A DNA stretch of 64,000 nucleotides from Sulfuritalea sp. (GCA_016716965.1 JADJUP010000008.1:1-64000); one strand, 5' to 3'; counted from the first letter of the stretch, positions 29,648 through 40,133 are shown. Numbers and translations: made by a program. Notes: generated by a model from the letters alone, not told the origin.

Positions 29648-30037
29648 GGTAGGAAACACCGAGGCGCCGCAGCGGATGATCACATTCGCCGCGCACCCCT
29701 TCCCTGCCACCGAGGCGACAGGCCAACCGCTGCCCCGGCGTAAAAGTGCCATACGCCAGAAGCGACAATTCAATTTGCGATTATCCTCCATTGGAGAAAA
29801 TCGTGGTCAGCCACATACGTTTCCTGGTTTGCGCACGACAAACATGGACCGGCGTCCCGGCACCGCCCGGGGCCGGGATGCCGGAAGCTTCCGACCCTAG
29901 TCCCGTCCAGAAGATGCTAAAGTTCTAGCCGAAGCCCGAAGTCCGAAACCTGCCGTCGAATTTCCACGTGGCATGCATTGCGGATTCCCGCGCGTCGCAT
30001 CTCCCGCCGACCAAACCCATCGTCCGGACGTACCCGA
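29648..30037. other. 390-bp divergent intergenic region with one strong hairpin
   Basis: No gene is visible between the lipoprotein gene (-) and the second hybrid kinase (+). The region must hold both promoters. The only clear structure is an inverted repeat at 29850-29885. A TAAAGTTC hexamer-like site at about 29917 resembles a sigma-28 -35 box but has no fitting -10. Confidence 0.45.
29850..29885. repeat. 13-bp inverted repeat hairpin
   Basis: CCGGCGTCCCGGC and GCCGGGATGCCGG pair over 13 bp with one G-U wobble around a 10-base loop. It is intergenic, about 150 bp upstream of the hybrid kinase gene. No T run follows, so it is not an intrinsic terminator. It may be a REP-like element or a regulatory RNA structure. 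Confidence 0.5.
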
Positions 30038-33000
30038 GTGAACTGGAACTTCATGCAAGGCTGGTCGCTCAAGGCACGGGTGATCCTATTCACCCAGGCA
30101 ATATTTCTTGTCGGCGTCTGGTCGCTGACGTTTTTTGCCAGCAGCGCCTTGCGCGAGGACATGGAAAAGCTGCTTGGCGACCAGCAGTTTTCCGCGGTGT
30201 CCCTGGTCGCAAGCGAAATTGACCATGAACTGTCCGACCGGTTGAACCTGCTCAAGGAAAACGCCAGGGTCGCGGGCCCCTATCTGGCCAAAGGGGCGGC
30301 TGCAGCAAATGCCTTCCTCGCCCGGCATCCCAATTTGCAACGCATGTTCAACGGCGGCATCATCGTCCATCGACTGGACGGCACTGCAATAGCCGAGTTG
30401 CCGGTTGCGACCGGTCGGGTCGGCATCAACTACATGGATGTCGATGTCGTGGCCGCTGCGCTCAGGGACGGCCGGGCTGCGATCGGACATCCGACCTTGG
30501 GAAAGAAGCTCCAGGCCCCCGTGCTTGGCATTGCCGTACCAATTCATGGTCCTGGTGGCGAAGTGGTGGGCGCACTTGCGGGCGTGATCAACCTGGGCCT
30601 GCCAAACTTCCTCGACAGGCTGGCGCAAAATCGCCAGGGCAGGACAGGCGGCTACATCCTGGTTTCGCCGCGGGAGCGGCTTGTCGTCACGGCGACGGAC
30701 AAGTCCCGCATCATGGAAACGCTGCCGGCGGCAGGAACGATCCCGGTGCTGGACAAATTCATAGCCGGACAGGAGGGGTCGGCCCATTTCGTGAATCCAC
30801 AGGGCGTGGAAGTACTCGCCTCTGCCAAGGCTGTGCCTGCAGCAGGTTGGTACCTAGCCGCGGTGCTGCCGACGGAGGAAGCCTTTGCACCGATTCGCGC
30901 CATGCAGCGGCGCATGCTGATTGCCGCGCTTTTCCTTACCCTGCTGGCGGGGGGACTGATCTGGTGGATGCTGAGGCGCCAACTGGCGCCGATGAGCGAG
31001 GCCGCCCGCACGCTGGGCGCGATGTCCGAATCGACAACGCCGCCTACCCCGCTGACGATCTCCCGCCGCGACGAGATCGGCGACCTGATCGGCGGCTTCA
31101 ATCGCCTGCTCGGCATCGTGGCGCAACGCGAAGTGGAATTGCAGGAGAGCGAGCGCCTGCTCAGCGAATCGCAGAGCATCGCCGGCCTGGGCAGCTATGC
31201 GATCGATGCCGACACCACGCGCTGGACGAGTTCGCCGGTATTCGACCAGATCTTTGGCATCGACGAGCGCTACGAGCGTTCGATTGACAGCTGGGCGGCC
31301 CTGATCCATCCGGACGACCGCCTGATGGTCATCGACCACATCAAGGACGACGTGCTGGCCAAGGGCATGCCCTTCGACAAGGCCTTTCGCATCGTCCGCC
31401 AGGTCGATCAGGAGGAGCGCTGGGTACGCGGCTTTGGCGGACTGGAATACGACTCCGACGGTCAGGCGCTGCGGCTGCGCGGCATGGTAAAGGACATTAC
31501 CGAAAGCCGGAAAACCGAGCTCGCCCTGCAGGAGTCCAACCAGTTGAACCGGCAAATCATTGCAGGCGCCCAGGAAGGGATCATCGTCTACGGTCCCGAC
31601 CTGCGCTTCAAGGTCTGGAATCCTTTCATGGAAAAGATCAGCGGCCTTGCCGCGGAGAAGGTCCTCGGTCGGTTTCCACATGAAGTTTTCCCATTTCTCA
31701 CCGAAGACAAGGTCATGCCCCGTCTGAAGCGCGCGCTGAACGGCGAACACCCGGGCCAGGTCGAGTTCCGTTTTGACGTCGGAGGTGGCGGCCTCAGCGG
31801 ATGGGCCTCGGACCTGACTTCACCCCTTTGCGATTCGCGCGGTGCAGTGATCGGCGTCATCGGCATCGTGCGCGACATAACCGACGTAAAACATGCCGAA
31901 CTAGCCATGCACGAACTGAACGACCAGCTCGAAGCCCGGGTCGCCGAACGCACCACCGAACTGGCGAACGCCATGCAGGTGGCAGCCACCGCCAACATGG
32001 CCAAGAGCGTGTTTCTCGCCAACATGAGCCATGAAATCCGCACGCCGATGAACGCCATCATCGGCCTCACCCATATCCTGCGCCGCGCCAATCCGACGCC
32101 GGAGCAGGCGGACAAGCTGGACAAGATCGATGTTACGGCCAACCATCTGCTGGCTGTCATCAACGACATCCTGGACATTTCCAAGATCGAGGCCGGCAAG
32201 CTGGCAATGGAGCACGCGGACTTCCCCTTGTCATCAGTCCTCGACCAGGTGCGCTCGCTGATTTCGGATCGCGCGCGGCGCAAGGGACTGGAAATCAGGA
32301 TCGACGCCGCAGGGGTTCCGGTCTGGCTGCGCGGCGATCCGACTCGGCTGCGCCAGGCATTGCTCAACTACGCCGGCAATGCAATCAAGTTCACCGAACG
32401 CGGCAGCGTCACACTGCGCGCGCGGCTGCTGGAGGACGCCGGCAACGAGTTGCTGCTGCGTTTCGAGGTCGAGGACACAGGCATTGGAATCGCACCGGAA
32501 AAGATGGCGAGCCTGTTCCATGCCTTCGAACAGGGCGACGCCTCGACCACCCGCAAGTATGGCGGCACCGGCCTGGGCCTGGTCATCACCCGGCGCCTGA
32601 CGGAACTGATGGGTGGCAAAGTCGGCGCCGACAGCACGGCGGGAGCGGGCAGCACCTTCTGGTTCACCGCGCGTTTGCAGCGCGGACGCGGCATCATGCC
32701 GGCATCCGCGCTTCCCCGTGTCGAGAACATCGAGATCGAATTGCGCCGGCAGCATGGCGGTGCGCGCCTGCTGCTCGCCGAAGACAACGCGATCAATCGC
32801 GAAGTGGCGATGGAACTGCTGCACGGTGCCGGCCTCGCGGTTGATGTCGCCGTCGATGGCCTGGAGGCCGTTGAAAAATTCCGTTCCGCCCCCTATGCAC
32901 TGGTCCTGATGGACATGCAGATGCCGCGCATGGACGGCCTGGAGGCAACGCGACTGATCCGCTCTCTGTCAAGTCGATCCGCTACGCCGATCCTGGCGAT

Positions 33001-33580
33001 GACCGCCAATGCCTTCGAGGAAGATCGCCGCGCCTGCGCCGAAGCCGGCATGGACGACTTCGTCGCCAAACCGGTGAATCCCGACGACCTCTATGCCGCC
33101 CTTCTGAAATGGCTGCCGAAGACCACGGAGGAACCGCAAACTGGTGCGTCACCCATCCCGCCTTCGCCGGCGACTCCGACCACACCGACGAATTCGGACG
33201 ACGGCCTGGCGTGGAGTCGGCGGCTCGCACAAGTGCGCGGACTCGACGTCGCGCATGGACTGGCACTGGTGCGCGGCAACGCCGCCAAACACGCGAGGAT
33301 GCTGGGGCTGTTTGCGGAAACCCACTCCGAAGACATTCCGCAACTTCGCGCCGCGCTGGTCGGCGACGACCGGCTGGCCATGAAGCAACTGGCGCATACG
33401 CTCAAGGGAGCGGCGGGCACCATCGGCGCCCGTCCGGTCGCCGCGGCGGCCGCAGCACTGCACCAGGCGCTGCGCGAACAGCCTGACCGGGCGACGATCG
33501 AAACCCGCTGCAACACGCTGATCGACGAGATGACCACCCTGGTCGATGACCTGCGCCACGCGCTGCCGGATACTGCCTAG
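30038..33580 (+). CDS. Hybrid sensor histidine kinase with periplasmic dCache-type sensor, receiver and Hpt
   Basis: This protein has about 1180 residues. A membrane helix (about 10-30), a periplasmic double-Cache-like sensor (35-290) and a second helix (about 295-315) are followed by HAMP ([10 protein letters not shown]) and two PAS domains. Next come HisKA with H665 in [12 protein letters not shown], HATPase with DTGIGI and GGTGLGL, a receiver with D959 in LMDMQMP, and Hpt with H1120 in AHTLKGAAG. The Hpt lysine is conserved, unlike in the paralogue at 6098-10792. Small-molecule sensing is expected from the Cache fold. GTG at 30038 is chosen; ATG at 30053 is nearly as likely. The stop overlaps the convergent carbonic-anhydrase-like gene by 4 bp. 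Confidence 0.92.
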   Translation: MNWNFMQGWSLKARVILFTQAIFLVGVWSLTFFASSALREDMEKLLGDQQFSAVSLVASEIDHELSDRLNLLKENARVAGPYLAKGAAAANAFLARHPNLQRMFNGGIIVHRLDGTAIAELPVATGRVGINYMDVDVVAAALRDGRAAIGHPTLGKKLQAPVLGIAVPIHGPGGEVVGALAGVINLGLPNFLDRLAQNRQGRTGGYILVSPRERLVVTATDKSRIMETLPAAGTIPVLDKFIAGQEGSAHFVNPQGVEVLASAKAVPAAGWYLAAVLPTEEAFAPIRAMQRRMLIAALFLTLLAGGLIWWMLRRQLAPMSEAARTLGAMSESTTPPTPLTISRRDEIGDLIGGFNRLLGIVAQREVELQESERLLSESQSIAGLGSYAIDADTTRWTSSPVFDQIFGIDERYERSIDSWAALIHPDDRLMVIDHIKDDVLAKGMPFDKAFRIVRQVDQEERWVRGFGGLEYDSDGQALRLRGMVKDITESRKTELALQESNQLNRQIIAGAQEGIIVYGPDLRFKVWNPFMEKISGLAAEKVLGRFPHEVFPFLTEDKVMPRLKRALNGEHPGQVEFRFDVGGGGLSGWASDLTSPLCDSRGAVIGVIGIVRDITDVKHAELAMHELNDQLEARVAERTTELANAMQVAATANMAKSVFLANMSHEIRTPMNAIIGLTHILRRANPTPEQADKLDKIDVTANHLLAVINDILDISKIEAGKLAMEHADFPLSSVLDQVRSLISDRARRKGLEIRIDAAGVPVWLRGDPTRLRQALLNYAGNAIKFTERGSVTLRARLLEDAGNELLLRFEVEDTGIGIAPEKMASLFHAFEQGDASTTRKYGGTGLGLVITRRLTELMGGKVGADSTAGAGSTFWFTARLQRGRGIMPASALPRVENIEIELRRQHGGARLLLAEDNAINREVAMELLHGAGLAVDVAVDGLEAVEKFRSAPYALVLMDMQMPRMDGLEATRLIRSLSSRSATPILAMTANAFEEDRRACAEAGMDDFVAKPVNPDDLYAALLKWLPKTTEEPQTGASPIPPSPATPTTPTNSDDGLAWSRRLAQVRGLDVAHGLALVRGNAAKHARMLGLFAETHSEDIPQLRAALVGDDRLAMKQLAHTLKGAAGTIGARPVAAAAAALHQALREQPDRATIETRCNTLIDEMTTLVDDLRHALPDTA

Positions 33581-35106
33581 CGGGACTCCTTGACCAGGCG
33601 CCCGTTGGCCGGTTGTACCGGGCGTGCGTTACTGCGGAAGACGCGAGCGAATATCGCGACCTGGTCGGCCGCGACCTGCATCGGCTGCTTCAGTACCATC
33701 CAGAGCACGCCCTCGGTGCACGGTGGCGTTGTCAGGGAACCCATGTAGGTCCAGTAGGCGCGATTCTCCGGCAGCAGTATGTTGAGGTCGATGACCGCTT
33801 CGGGTGCAACTTCGACATCGCGCTCAAGCGGCAGGTTGTCCCACAGGGTCTGGACCAGTGGATGCTCCGTGCCTTTTTCCAGTAGCACCACGACCACCGC
33901 CGTCTGTCCGTCGTCGCTCCGATGCACCAGTTGCGCGGACATGTCATAGGTGCGCCCGTTGACGCGCTCTTCCGCAGGTCGCCGGAACTCCAGGTGCGAC
34001 AACTCGAAGCGTTTGCCCATCACCCGCAGGCCGAGGCCTGCACCAACGCTAACCTGAACCGCGTGACCGGTATCCACGATGCGAAACTGCGTGCGCGCGT
34101 ATTCGAACTTGATGGGCTCAAGATTGACCCGGATTCCGTCGCGGATGTCGATCGGTGACTGGCGCTTGCCGGTCGCGCAGGTGGCGTAGTCGGCGCGAAG
34201 CTTGCCCCAGTTCGAGGGTCCGCCGTCGCCCTCGTACGACCATGGAATGTCGCGCAACACAGTAGGCTTCTGCGATTCAACAGCGGTGGCCGGCTCTGCG
34301 GCGGCCTTCTTGCGCGTGGCGCGGGGCGGCCCGGAATTGGCGTAGTGCAACTCGCGCCTGCGCTTGTCCGCCAGGCTCTCCGTCGTGCCGGTTGTCGTTG
34401 CGACCGGCGGGGCCATCTTGCTTGCCGGCATCTTCGTGACGCCCGCCGGGGCCGGAGGCGCCGACGCGGGCCGTTGTCCGACCGCAGCAGCCGCCTGGGC
34501 CGCTGCCGCCTTGTCGATTGGTGGCAGGACAATCAGCTTGGGCTTTTCGGCCGAGGCCACCGGAGAGGTATCTGCCACGGGCATCATCTTCCGCCCCGCC
34601 TGATCCGACGCAAGGGTGCGCATGTCGGCGTGCATCGCCACGGGACGCTCGCCGGCCTGCGAATCCGCGCCCGCCTTCGCCGTTGCGGATGGCAACGCCG
34701 GCTTGCCTGCAATGACACGACAGGCGACATTGAACAGCCGCTCGTCGATGCTGCCGACAGCCACCGTATTGGCACGCTGGCGCGCGACCTCCTCCTCGCG
34801 CACCTGCGTATCACCATTGAAATAAGCCCGGCGCTGCGTGGTGAACCGCCGCGACTTGCAATCGTAAAGATTGAGCGCGTGGATGGCGTCATAGCTGCCG
34901 CCCGGATCCTTTACCGCACGGTCGAGAATGATTCGGCTCCAGGCCGTTGCACCGCCGGCCGCAGGCATGACACTCGCCCGGTCGATCTCGATGGTCTCGC
35001 TGCGACCGGAAATGACACCCTGCCATTGGCTGGCAAGCGCCGTTCCCTGACAGGCACCGGCGAACGCCAGCAGACCCACGAACTTCCGCATGCACGATGC
35101 AGACAT
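33577..35106 (-). CDS. Secreted adhesin-E-like / alpha-carbonic-anhydrase-like fusion with no zinc ligands
   Basis: This 509-residue exported protein has a signal peptide at residues 1-26. Residues 28-130 resemble the surface-adhesin E family (cysteines at 83 and 129). A long Ala/Pro-rich linker follows. Residues 285-505 are an alpha-carbonic-anhydrase fold with [17 protein letters not shown] and the proton-shuttle-position H348. The zinc site is gone: the canonical FHFH-TPSE segment reads LEFRRPAEE. This gives E373 and R375 at the first two ligand positions, Q392 for the third histidine and S390 for the neighbouring glutamate. The domain therefore cannot be a normal carbonic anhydrase and is more likely a binding module. 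AAGGGAA supports the start. A sigma-28 promoter lies upstream. Confidence 0.88.
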   Translation of the reverse strand: MSASCMRKFVGLLAFAGACQGTALASQWQGVISGRSETIEIDRASVMPAAGGATAWSRIILDRAVKDPGGSYDAIHALNLYDCKSRRFTTQRRAYFNGDTQVREEEVARQRANTVAVGSIDERLFNVACRVIAGKPALPSATAKAGADSQAGERPVAMHADMRTLASDQAGRKMMPVADTSPVASAEKPKLIVLPPIDKAAAAQAAAAVGQRPASAPPAPAGVTKMPASKMAPPVATTTGTTESLADKRRRELHYANSGPPRATRKKAAAEPATAVESQKPTVLRDIPWSYEGDGGPSNWGKLRADYATCATGKRQSPIDIRDGIRVNLEPIKFEYARTQFRIVDTGHAVQVSVGAGLGLRVMGKRFELSHLEFRRPAEERVNGRTYDMSAQLVHRSDDGQTAVVVVLLEKGTEHPLVQTLWDNLPLERDVEVAPEAVIDLNILLPENRAYWTYMGSLTTPPCTEGVLWMVLKQPMQVAADQVAIFARVFRSNARPVQPANGRLVKESR

Positions 35107-35257
35107 GATTTCCCTTAAATTCTTCGACAACACAAGTAGCAGCGCCAAGTGGGCGTGATTCCCTGTTGACCGCGCCAGACGCGGCGAACACATTGCGGGA
35201 TTTCCCAGTGGCCACGACAAGTTCCAGGCCGACGCGTTCCCAACCTTCCTGAAAGGA

Positions 35258-35284
35258 TTAACGGCCGCAAGCCGTCAAGCTTTA
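35258..35284 (-). promoter_or_regulatory. Sigma-28 (FliA) promoter upstream of the carbonic-anhydrase-like gene
   Basis: On the - strand the site is TAAAGCTT-N11-GCCGTTAA. The FliA consensus is TAAAGTTT-N11-GCCGATAA, so there is one mismatch per box and exact spacing. The predicted start near 35250 would give a leader of about 145 nt to the ATG at 35106. Confidence 0.7.
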
Positions 35285-35342
35285 ACTGCCGCGTCGTCGC
35301 TGCCATGCCGAAGATACGGCCGGAGTCGGCGACCGCCTGAAA

Positions 35343-35669
35343 TCAGACCTGGATGTTCATGATGTCGTGGTAGGCAGTCACCAGCCGGTTGCGCACCTGC
35401 ACCATCTGCTGGAACGACAGGCTGGCCTTCTGCAGATTGATCATCACGTCCTGCAGATTGACGTCGCTCTGGCCGCTGGAAAAATCCTCGGCCATCTTGC
35501 GCGCGTCCGCCTGTGCGGCGCTGACGTCATCGATCGTACTCTTCAGCACCTGTGCGAAATCCGGACCACCCGTCGGTACCGACGTGCCGGAACTCTTGCC
35601 GCTGGTCAGCGCCGAAGCGGCGCGCAGTTCGGAAAGCATCTGGTCGAGTTGTCGTGTGTCGATGGTCAT
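35343..35669 (-). CDS. fliE: FliE flagellar hook-basal body junction protein
   Basis: This 108-residue FliE is the small adaptor between the MS ring and the proximal rod, exported by the flagellar type III system. The C-terminal half is diagnostic: VNLQDVMINLQKASLSFQQM then VQVRNRLVTAYHDIMNIQV. The ATG (MTIDTRQL) is preferred to a TTG three codons earlier. A near-perfect sigma-54 promoter lies about 38-53 bp upstream. It is separated from fliF-fliG by the divergent flrB-flrC pair rather than being directly upstream of fliF on the same strand. Confidence 0.95.
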   Translation of the reverse strand: MTIDTRQLDQMLSELRAASALTSGKSSGTSVPTGGPDFAQVLKSTIDDVSAAQADARKMAEDFSSGQSDVNLQDVMINLQKASLSFQQMVQVRNRLVTAYHDIMNIQV

Positions 35670-35706
35670 GGCTTTCAATCCGCTAGGTATTCTTCAGCAG
35701 GCAAAC

Positions 35707-35722
35707 AGCAATCTTCGTGCCA
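35707..35722 (-). promoter_or_regulatory. Sigma-54 promoter of fliE
   Basis: On the - strand the site reads TGGCACG-AAGA-TTGCT, essentially the full RpoN consensus, with 10 bases between the GG and GC dinucleotides. The predicted start lies about 25 bp before the fliE ATG. The flanking gene encodes an FlrC-type sigma-54 activator, the expected regulator. Confidence 0.85.
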
Positions 35723-35736
35723 AACTGGATTCCAGC

Positions 35737-37130
35737 TCACTCATCCTCGCTACCGCTGAAGAATCCCTCGCTGCGATACTGGTTGAGCTTGTAACGCAAG
35801 GTTCGCTCCGAGATGCCAAGGATGGCCACGGCCTTGCGCCGCGAACCCCCAACGCTGGCCAGCACCTCGAGGATATGCTGCCGTTCGAGGTCTTTCATGT
35901 TGGCGGGGGCGCCCGCACCGGCGATTGCGTCGACGGAAGTCGGCGCCGGCGGCACGGCAGGTACAACCGCTTCCATTGCCACCGGAGTGGATCCCGGATG
36001 CAAACCCGGGGCCTCGCCCAGGGTAGCGCCGCCGCCTCGATCACCTTGCCGGAATCCATGATCAGGGCGCGTTGCACGACGTTTTCCAGTTCGCGAACAT
36101 TGCCCGGCCACGCATGGGCTGCCAGCCGTGCCTCCGCCGAAGCGGCAAAAACTGCCGCCCGACCGGTCGCAGCGGCCATTTTTGCCAGGGTCAGGCGCGC
36201 CAGGGGCACGATATCGCCCGGGCGCTCACGCAACGAAGGTATCTCCAGCGGAAAGACGTTGAGGCGGTAGAACAGGTCTTCCCGAAACCGTCCGGCACGG
36301 ACTTCGGCCGCCATGTCCCGGTTCGAGGTGGCCAGAATCCGGATGTCGAGCGGCACCGGCTTCTTGCCCCCCACGCGCTCCACTTCGCGCTCCTGCAGCA
36401 CGCGCAACAACTTGGCCTGCAGGCCCAGCGGCATTTCGGAAATTTCGTCGAGCAGCAGCGTACCGCCGTTGGCCTGCTCGAATTTTCCCGCCTGCGCGGT
36501 CTGGGCGCCGGTAAATGCGCCCTTTTCGTAGCCGAACAGCGTGGCTTCCAGCAGGTTGTCCGGAATCGCCGCGCAATTGATCGCGACGAAGGGGCCTTTC
36601 GCCCGCACCGACTGTTCATGGATGTAGTGCGCGAAGACTTCCTTGCCCACCCCGGACTCGCCGGTCAGCAACACCGTGGCATCGGTCCGTGCCACGCGCG
36701 CGGCGAGCAGCAGCGTGGCCCGCGTCCTGGCATCGACGGCGACCACGCCAGCGGCCGGGGCCGGGGGCGTCGCGTAGCGGGCGATCTGCTCGATCAGCGC
36801 TTTCGGCTCGAACGGCTTGAGCATGAAGTCGCAAGCACCGCCGCGCATCGCGGCGACCGCCTTGTCGACATCGCCGAAGGCGGTCATCAGCATCACCGGC
36901 AGGCCGGGGTGCCGGCTGCGAATCTCGCCAAGCAGGACCAGCCCGTCCATCGGGCTCATGCGCAGGTCGGAGACCACCATGTTGAAGGTCTTTTGCCGCA
37001 AGGCCTCCAGCGCCGACGGTCCGCCATCGGCACCGGTGACTTCGTGGCCGGCGGATTCGAGCGTGAGTTGCAACGCGTCACGCAGCGCGTCATCGTCTTC
37101 GACGACGAGGATGCTCAACTTTTCGGACAT
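35737..37130 (-). CDS. flrC: FlrC/FleR-type sigma-54-dependent flagellar response regulator, frame-broken near the C terminus
   Basis: This activator needs about 460 residues. The receiver (1-120) has D12/D13 and phosphorylation site D55. The AAA+ domain has Walker A GESGVGKE at 157-164, the sigma-54 contact loop GAFTGA at 204-209 and a Walker B LLLDEIS. A Fis-type helix-turn-helix near the end contains SRRKAVAILGISERTLRYKL. The frame breaks at about 36015-36035, in a CCC run on the coding strand; one additional C restores a continuous protein through the HTH to the stop at 35737. A homopolymer error is the likely cause. Otherwise the protein would lose its DNA-binding domain. It overlaps the kinase gene flrB by 16 bp. 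Confidence 0.9.
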
Positions 37131-38317
37131 GGCAGGCTGACAATGAATTCGGCCCCGGAACCGGGGCTGGAGCGGACATCGATACTGCCGCCGTGGGCGC
37201 GGACCACGCCGCGGGCGATGGCGAGGCCAAGGCCGGTACCCTCGCCACGCGTGGTGAAGAAGGGCTCGAACAGGCGACTGACGGTGGCGCCGTCCATGCC
37301 GAGACCATTGTCGCGCACGACAAACAGCAGTGCCCCCTCGGCGCTTGACGCGGAAAGCTCGATGCGTGCAGCATCGACCCCCTCGACGGCCTGTAGCGCA
37401 TTTTCCAGGAGGCTGGTCAGGGCACTGACCAGGGACTTGCGGGTGCCGGTAAGCTGGCCACCGCCGCTGTGGTCGGTGACCACGAACTGCGCGCCACTGC
37501 CCTGCACCAGCGGCTCGACGTTCTGCGTCAATTCCGCCAGCAGCTCAGTCACCGGGATGCGTTCGCGGCCGAGCGCTTCGCCCCGCGCAAACAGCAGCAT
37601 GTCCTGGATCAGGCGCTCGATGTGTTTCAGGCGGGCGACGGTCTTCTGCGCGATGGCGACGCCGGTGGCCGCAGGCAGGTCGGCGTTCTCCAGATTCCCC
37701 GCGTAAAGCAGTGCCGCGGCAAGTGGCGTGCGCAACTGATGGGCCAGTTGCGCGGCCATTTCGCCCATGGCGGCGAGCCGCTGGTTGCGCTCGGCCTGGA
37801 TCTTCAACTGGTGCGCTTCGGTGATGTCGTGCAGCAGCACTATGCGCCCCCCGGACGAAGCCAAAGGGGTCACATCAACCGCCAGGTGACGACTGCCGCA
37901 GAGGAATTCTCCCGGCGTTTCGCCCGGCATCAGCGCCTTGCCGTAGATCGCCGCCCAATTCGCGCCGACCTGCGCCTCGTCAAGGAAGTCGCTGGCAGCG
38001 GAATTGAGCTGGACCACGCTGCCCGCATCATCGAGCACCACCACTCCGGCCGGCAGCGCATCGAGCAGCAGGCTGAGCCTTTCGGTCAGTGCCGCCTTTT
38101 CCTGGTATTGCTGGCGCAAGGCGCCGTTGGCTGCTGCCAGTTCCTCCGTAAGCCTGGCCATCTGCCCCTGCAGTTCGCTGTATGCGCCGCTAAGTTCCTC
38201 GGAAGCACGGCTGAAGATGCGGAACGCCTCGGTCAGGCGCAATGCCTCGCCTGCCGCAACCTGCGCGGACGAGGCCGGTACTGCCGGGGGCTGGGCGGGA
38301 ACGGAAGGGTGGGACAT
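37115..38317 (-). CDS. flrB: FlrB/FleS-type flagellar sensor histidine kinase
   Basis: This 400-residue soluble kinase has no membrane helix. An N-terminal coiled coil (30-85) precedes a PAS domain (85-170). HisKA carries H193 in AAQLAHQLRTPLAAALLYAGNL, the FlrB/NtrB-type H box. The HATPase domain shows LLENALQAVEG, DNGLGM and [10 protein letters not shown]. It phosphorylates the adjacent FlrC to switch on mid-class flagellar genes. The ATG at 38317 is chosen over a longer open frame because the family begins here and GGAAC precedes it. Transcription diverges from fliF. Confidence 0.92.
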   Translation of the reverse strand: MSHPSVPAQPPAVPASSAQVAAGEALRLTEAFRIFSRASEELSGAYSELQGQMARLTEELAAANGALRQQYQEKAALTERLSLLLDALPAGVVVLDDAGSVVQLNSAASDFLDEAQVGANWAAIYGKALMPGETPGEFLCGSRHLAVDVTPLASSGGRIVLLHDITEAHQLKIQAERNQRLAAMGEMAAQLAHQLRTPLAAALLYAGNLENADLPAATGVAIAQKTVARLKHIERLIQDMLLFARGEALGRERIPVTELLAELTQNVEPLVQGSGAQFVVTDHSGGGQLTGTRKSLVSALTSLLENALQAVEGVDAARIELSASSAEGALLFVVRDNGLGMDGATVSRLFEPFFTTRGEGTGLGLAIARGVVRAHGGSIDVRSSPGSGAEFIVSLPCPKS

Positions 38318-38329
38318 GTGTTCCGATGA

Positions 38330-38345
38330 TGGCAGAATCGGTGCC
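38330..38345 (+). promoter_or_regulatory. Possible sigma-54 promoter for fliF-fliG
   Basis: TGGCAG-AATCG-GTGCC has the GG and GC dinucleotides 10 bases apart but imperfect flanks. It lies about 145 bp before the fliF start in the flrB-fliF divergent region. It is weaker than the fliE and GGDEF sites. Confidence 0.35.
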
Positions 38346-38489
38346 CGCAAACAAGGAAATGGGTAGCCGATATACCGGCAAAAATGGCTGCTTCTTTCCG
38401 GAATCAGGCTTGCCGGGGCGCTCCATACTCTGCACGCGGGCGGAATTTCCCCGAAATCAACACTGTAAACAGGACTCCACCGGGAAAAA

Positions 38490-40133
38490 ATGGCAGACAC
38501 CGCATTGGCTGGGACATCGTTTCCGATCTCGCTGGAGGCATTCGGTCGCCTCGGCGTCGGCCAGAAGCTGCTGACCATGGCCAGCGTCGCGCTGATGGTG
38601 GCGGTGCTGGTCGGCGGGATTTTGTGGGCGAAGGAGCCCTCCTATGCCGTGCTGTTCTCCGTTCCCGACGAGAAGGACGGCGGCCAGGTCATCGCCGCCC
38701 TGCAACAGCAGAACATCCCTTACCGCTTTAGCGATGGCGGCCTTACGATCCTTGTTCCCCAAGGCTTGGTGCACGACACCCGCCTCAAGCTCGCCGCGCA
38801 GGGTTTGCCCAAAGGGGGGTTGGTAGGCTTCGAACTGCTGGAAAACCAGAAGTTGGGCATCAGCCAGTTTGCCGAGCAGGTCAATTTCCAGCGCGGACTT
38901 GAGGGCGAACTGGCGCGTTCGATTCAGTCGCTGGCTGTGGTCAAGGGCGCCCGGGTGCATCTGGCCATTCCCAAGCAGACCGCTTTCCTGCGTGACGACC
39001 AGAAGGTGTCGGCATCGGTGCTGGTCAGCCTCGCTCCCGGCCGCCGACTGGAGTCGGCCCAGGTCGCCGGCATCGTCAACCTGGTCGCTTCGAGCGTGCC
39101 GCAGCTGAGCCCCGCCAATGTCAGCGTGGTTGACCAGGATGGCAACCTGATTTCCCAGCAACGGGATCCGCTGCGCGACGCCGGCCTCGATGCGTCACAG
39201 ATACGCTTTGTGCGCGACATCGAATCCACGTACGTAAAGCGCATCGAAGCGATCCTGGCGCCGATATACGGTGCAAATAACGTTCGCGCCCAGGTGGCAG
39301 CCGATATCGACTTTTCGCAGACCGACCAGGTTGCGGAAACCTATCGTCCCAACCCGCCACCCGGCACCGCCATTCGCAGCCAGCTCACCCAGGAAACCGG
39401 GAGCGGCTCACCGGCTGCGGCGGGAATCCCGGGTGCGCTGAGCAACCAGCCGCCGGCGCCGGCCACCGCGCCGATTGGCGCCGCCGGTTCGCCGCCCGCC
39501 AGCGCATTGGGGGCATCGGCTCAGGCATCGCAGAATTTCAGCAAGAATTCCACCATCAATTACGAGGTCGACAAGACGGTACGCCACACCAAGGGCGTCC
39601 CCGGCAGCGTCCGGCGGCTATCGGTGGCGGTGGTAGTCAATTTCCGCGCGGAAGCCCCAAAAACCGGCGCAGCGGCGGCAGCCAAACCGCAACCGCAGCC
39701 CCTCGGCGAGGCTGACCTGAAGCTCATTAACGACCTAGCGCGCGAAGCGATGGGGTTCAACAAGGAACGTGGCGACACCCTCAATGTCGCCAACGCGCCA
39801 TTTACCGTGATCGAAAGAGAGATCGTGCCGGAGCCACCGATCTGGGAAAACGCCAAACTGATCTCGATGGTGCTTGATGGCGCCCGCTACCTCCTCGTCT
39901 TCGGGTTGGTCTTCTGGCTCTGGACGCGAATGATCAAGCCGCTGCTGCAGCAATTCGCCGAAGCGGCGGCACGCGCCGCCGCCCATCAGGCCGCGATCCA
40001 TGCCCATGACGAAGTGGGCAGTTCGCAGCAAAGCTATGAAACCAAGCTGGCGGCGGCGCGCGAAATGGCCAAGCAGGATCCCAAGGCCGTCGCCGCCATG
40101 ATCAAGGATTGGGTAGGCCACGGTGGCAACTGA
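38490..40133 (+). CDS. fliF: FliF flagellar MS-ring protein
   Basis: This 547-residue inner-membrane ring protein is the assembly base of the flagellum. It has membrane helices at about residues 29-48 and 448-468. The two ring-building motifs between them are recognisable (YAVLFSVPDEKDGGQVIAAL, RVHLAIPKQTAFLRDDQ). The cytoplasmic tail after the second helix should bind FliG. Length is normal for the family. The central region 290-350 is Ala/Pro-rich. The fliG start lies 11 bp inside the end of this gene, so the two are translationally coupled. Confidence 0.96.
   Translation: MADTALAGTSFPISLEAFGRLGVGQKLLTMASVALMVAVLVGGILWAKEPSYAVLFSVPDEKDGGQVIAALQQQNIPYRFSDGGLTILVPQGLVHDTRLKLAAQGLPKGGLVGFELLENQKLGISQFAEQVNFQRGLEGELARSIQSLAVVKGARVHLAIPKQTAFLRDDQKVSASVLVSLAPGRRLESAQVAGIVNLVASSVPQLSPANVSVVDQDGNLISQQRDPLRDAGLDASQIRFVRDIESTYVKRIEAILAPIYGANNVRAQVAADIDFSQTDQVAETYRPNPPPGTAIRSQLTQETGSGSPAAAGIPGALSNQPPAPATAPIGAAGSPPASALGASAQASQNFSKNSTINYEVDKTVRHTKGVPGSVRRLSVAVVVNFRAEAPKTGAAAAAKPQPQPLGEADLKLINDLAREAMGFNKERGDTLNVANAPFTVIEREIVPEPPIWENAKLISMVLDGARYLLVFGLVFWLWTRMIKPLLQQFAEAAARAAAHQAAIHAHDEVGSSQQSYETKLAAAREMAKQDPKAVAAMIKDWVGHGGN

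Noticed and set aside
29735..29755. TGGCAC motif on the - strand upstream of the lipoprotein gene as a sigma-54 promoter
   Set aside because: Only 9 bases separate GG from GC; sigma-54 promoters need 10.
29968..29985. TGGCATGCATTGC on the + strand before the second hybrid kinase as a sigma-54 promoter
   Set aside because: Spacing between GG and GC is too short.
36072..37706. Long + strand open frames across flrB and flrC and similar mirror frames elsewhere
   Set aside because: They are shadows of the - strand genes, with no recognisable domains and Arg/Pro/Gln-rich translations typical of wrong frames in high-GC DNA.
38347..38373. GCCGATAT upstream of fliF as a sigma-28 promoter
   Set aside because: The -10 box is good, but the sequence 11 bases upstream matches the TAAAGTTT box at only two positions.
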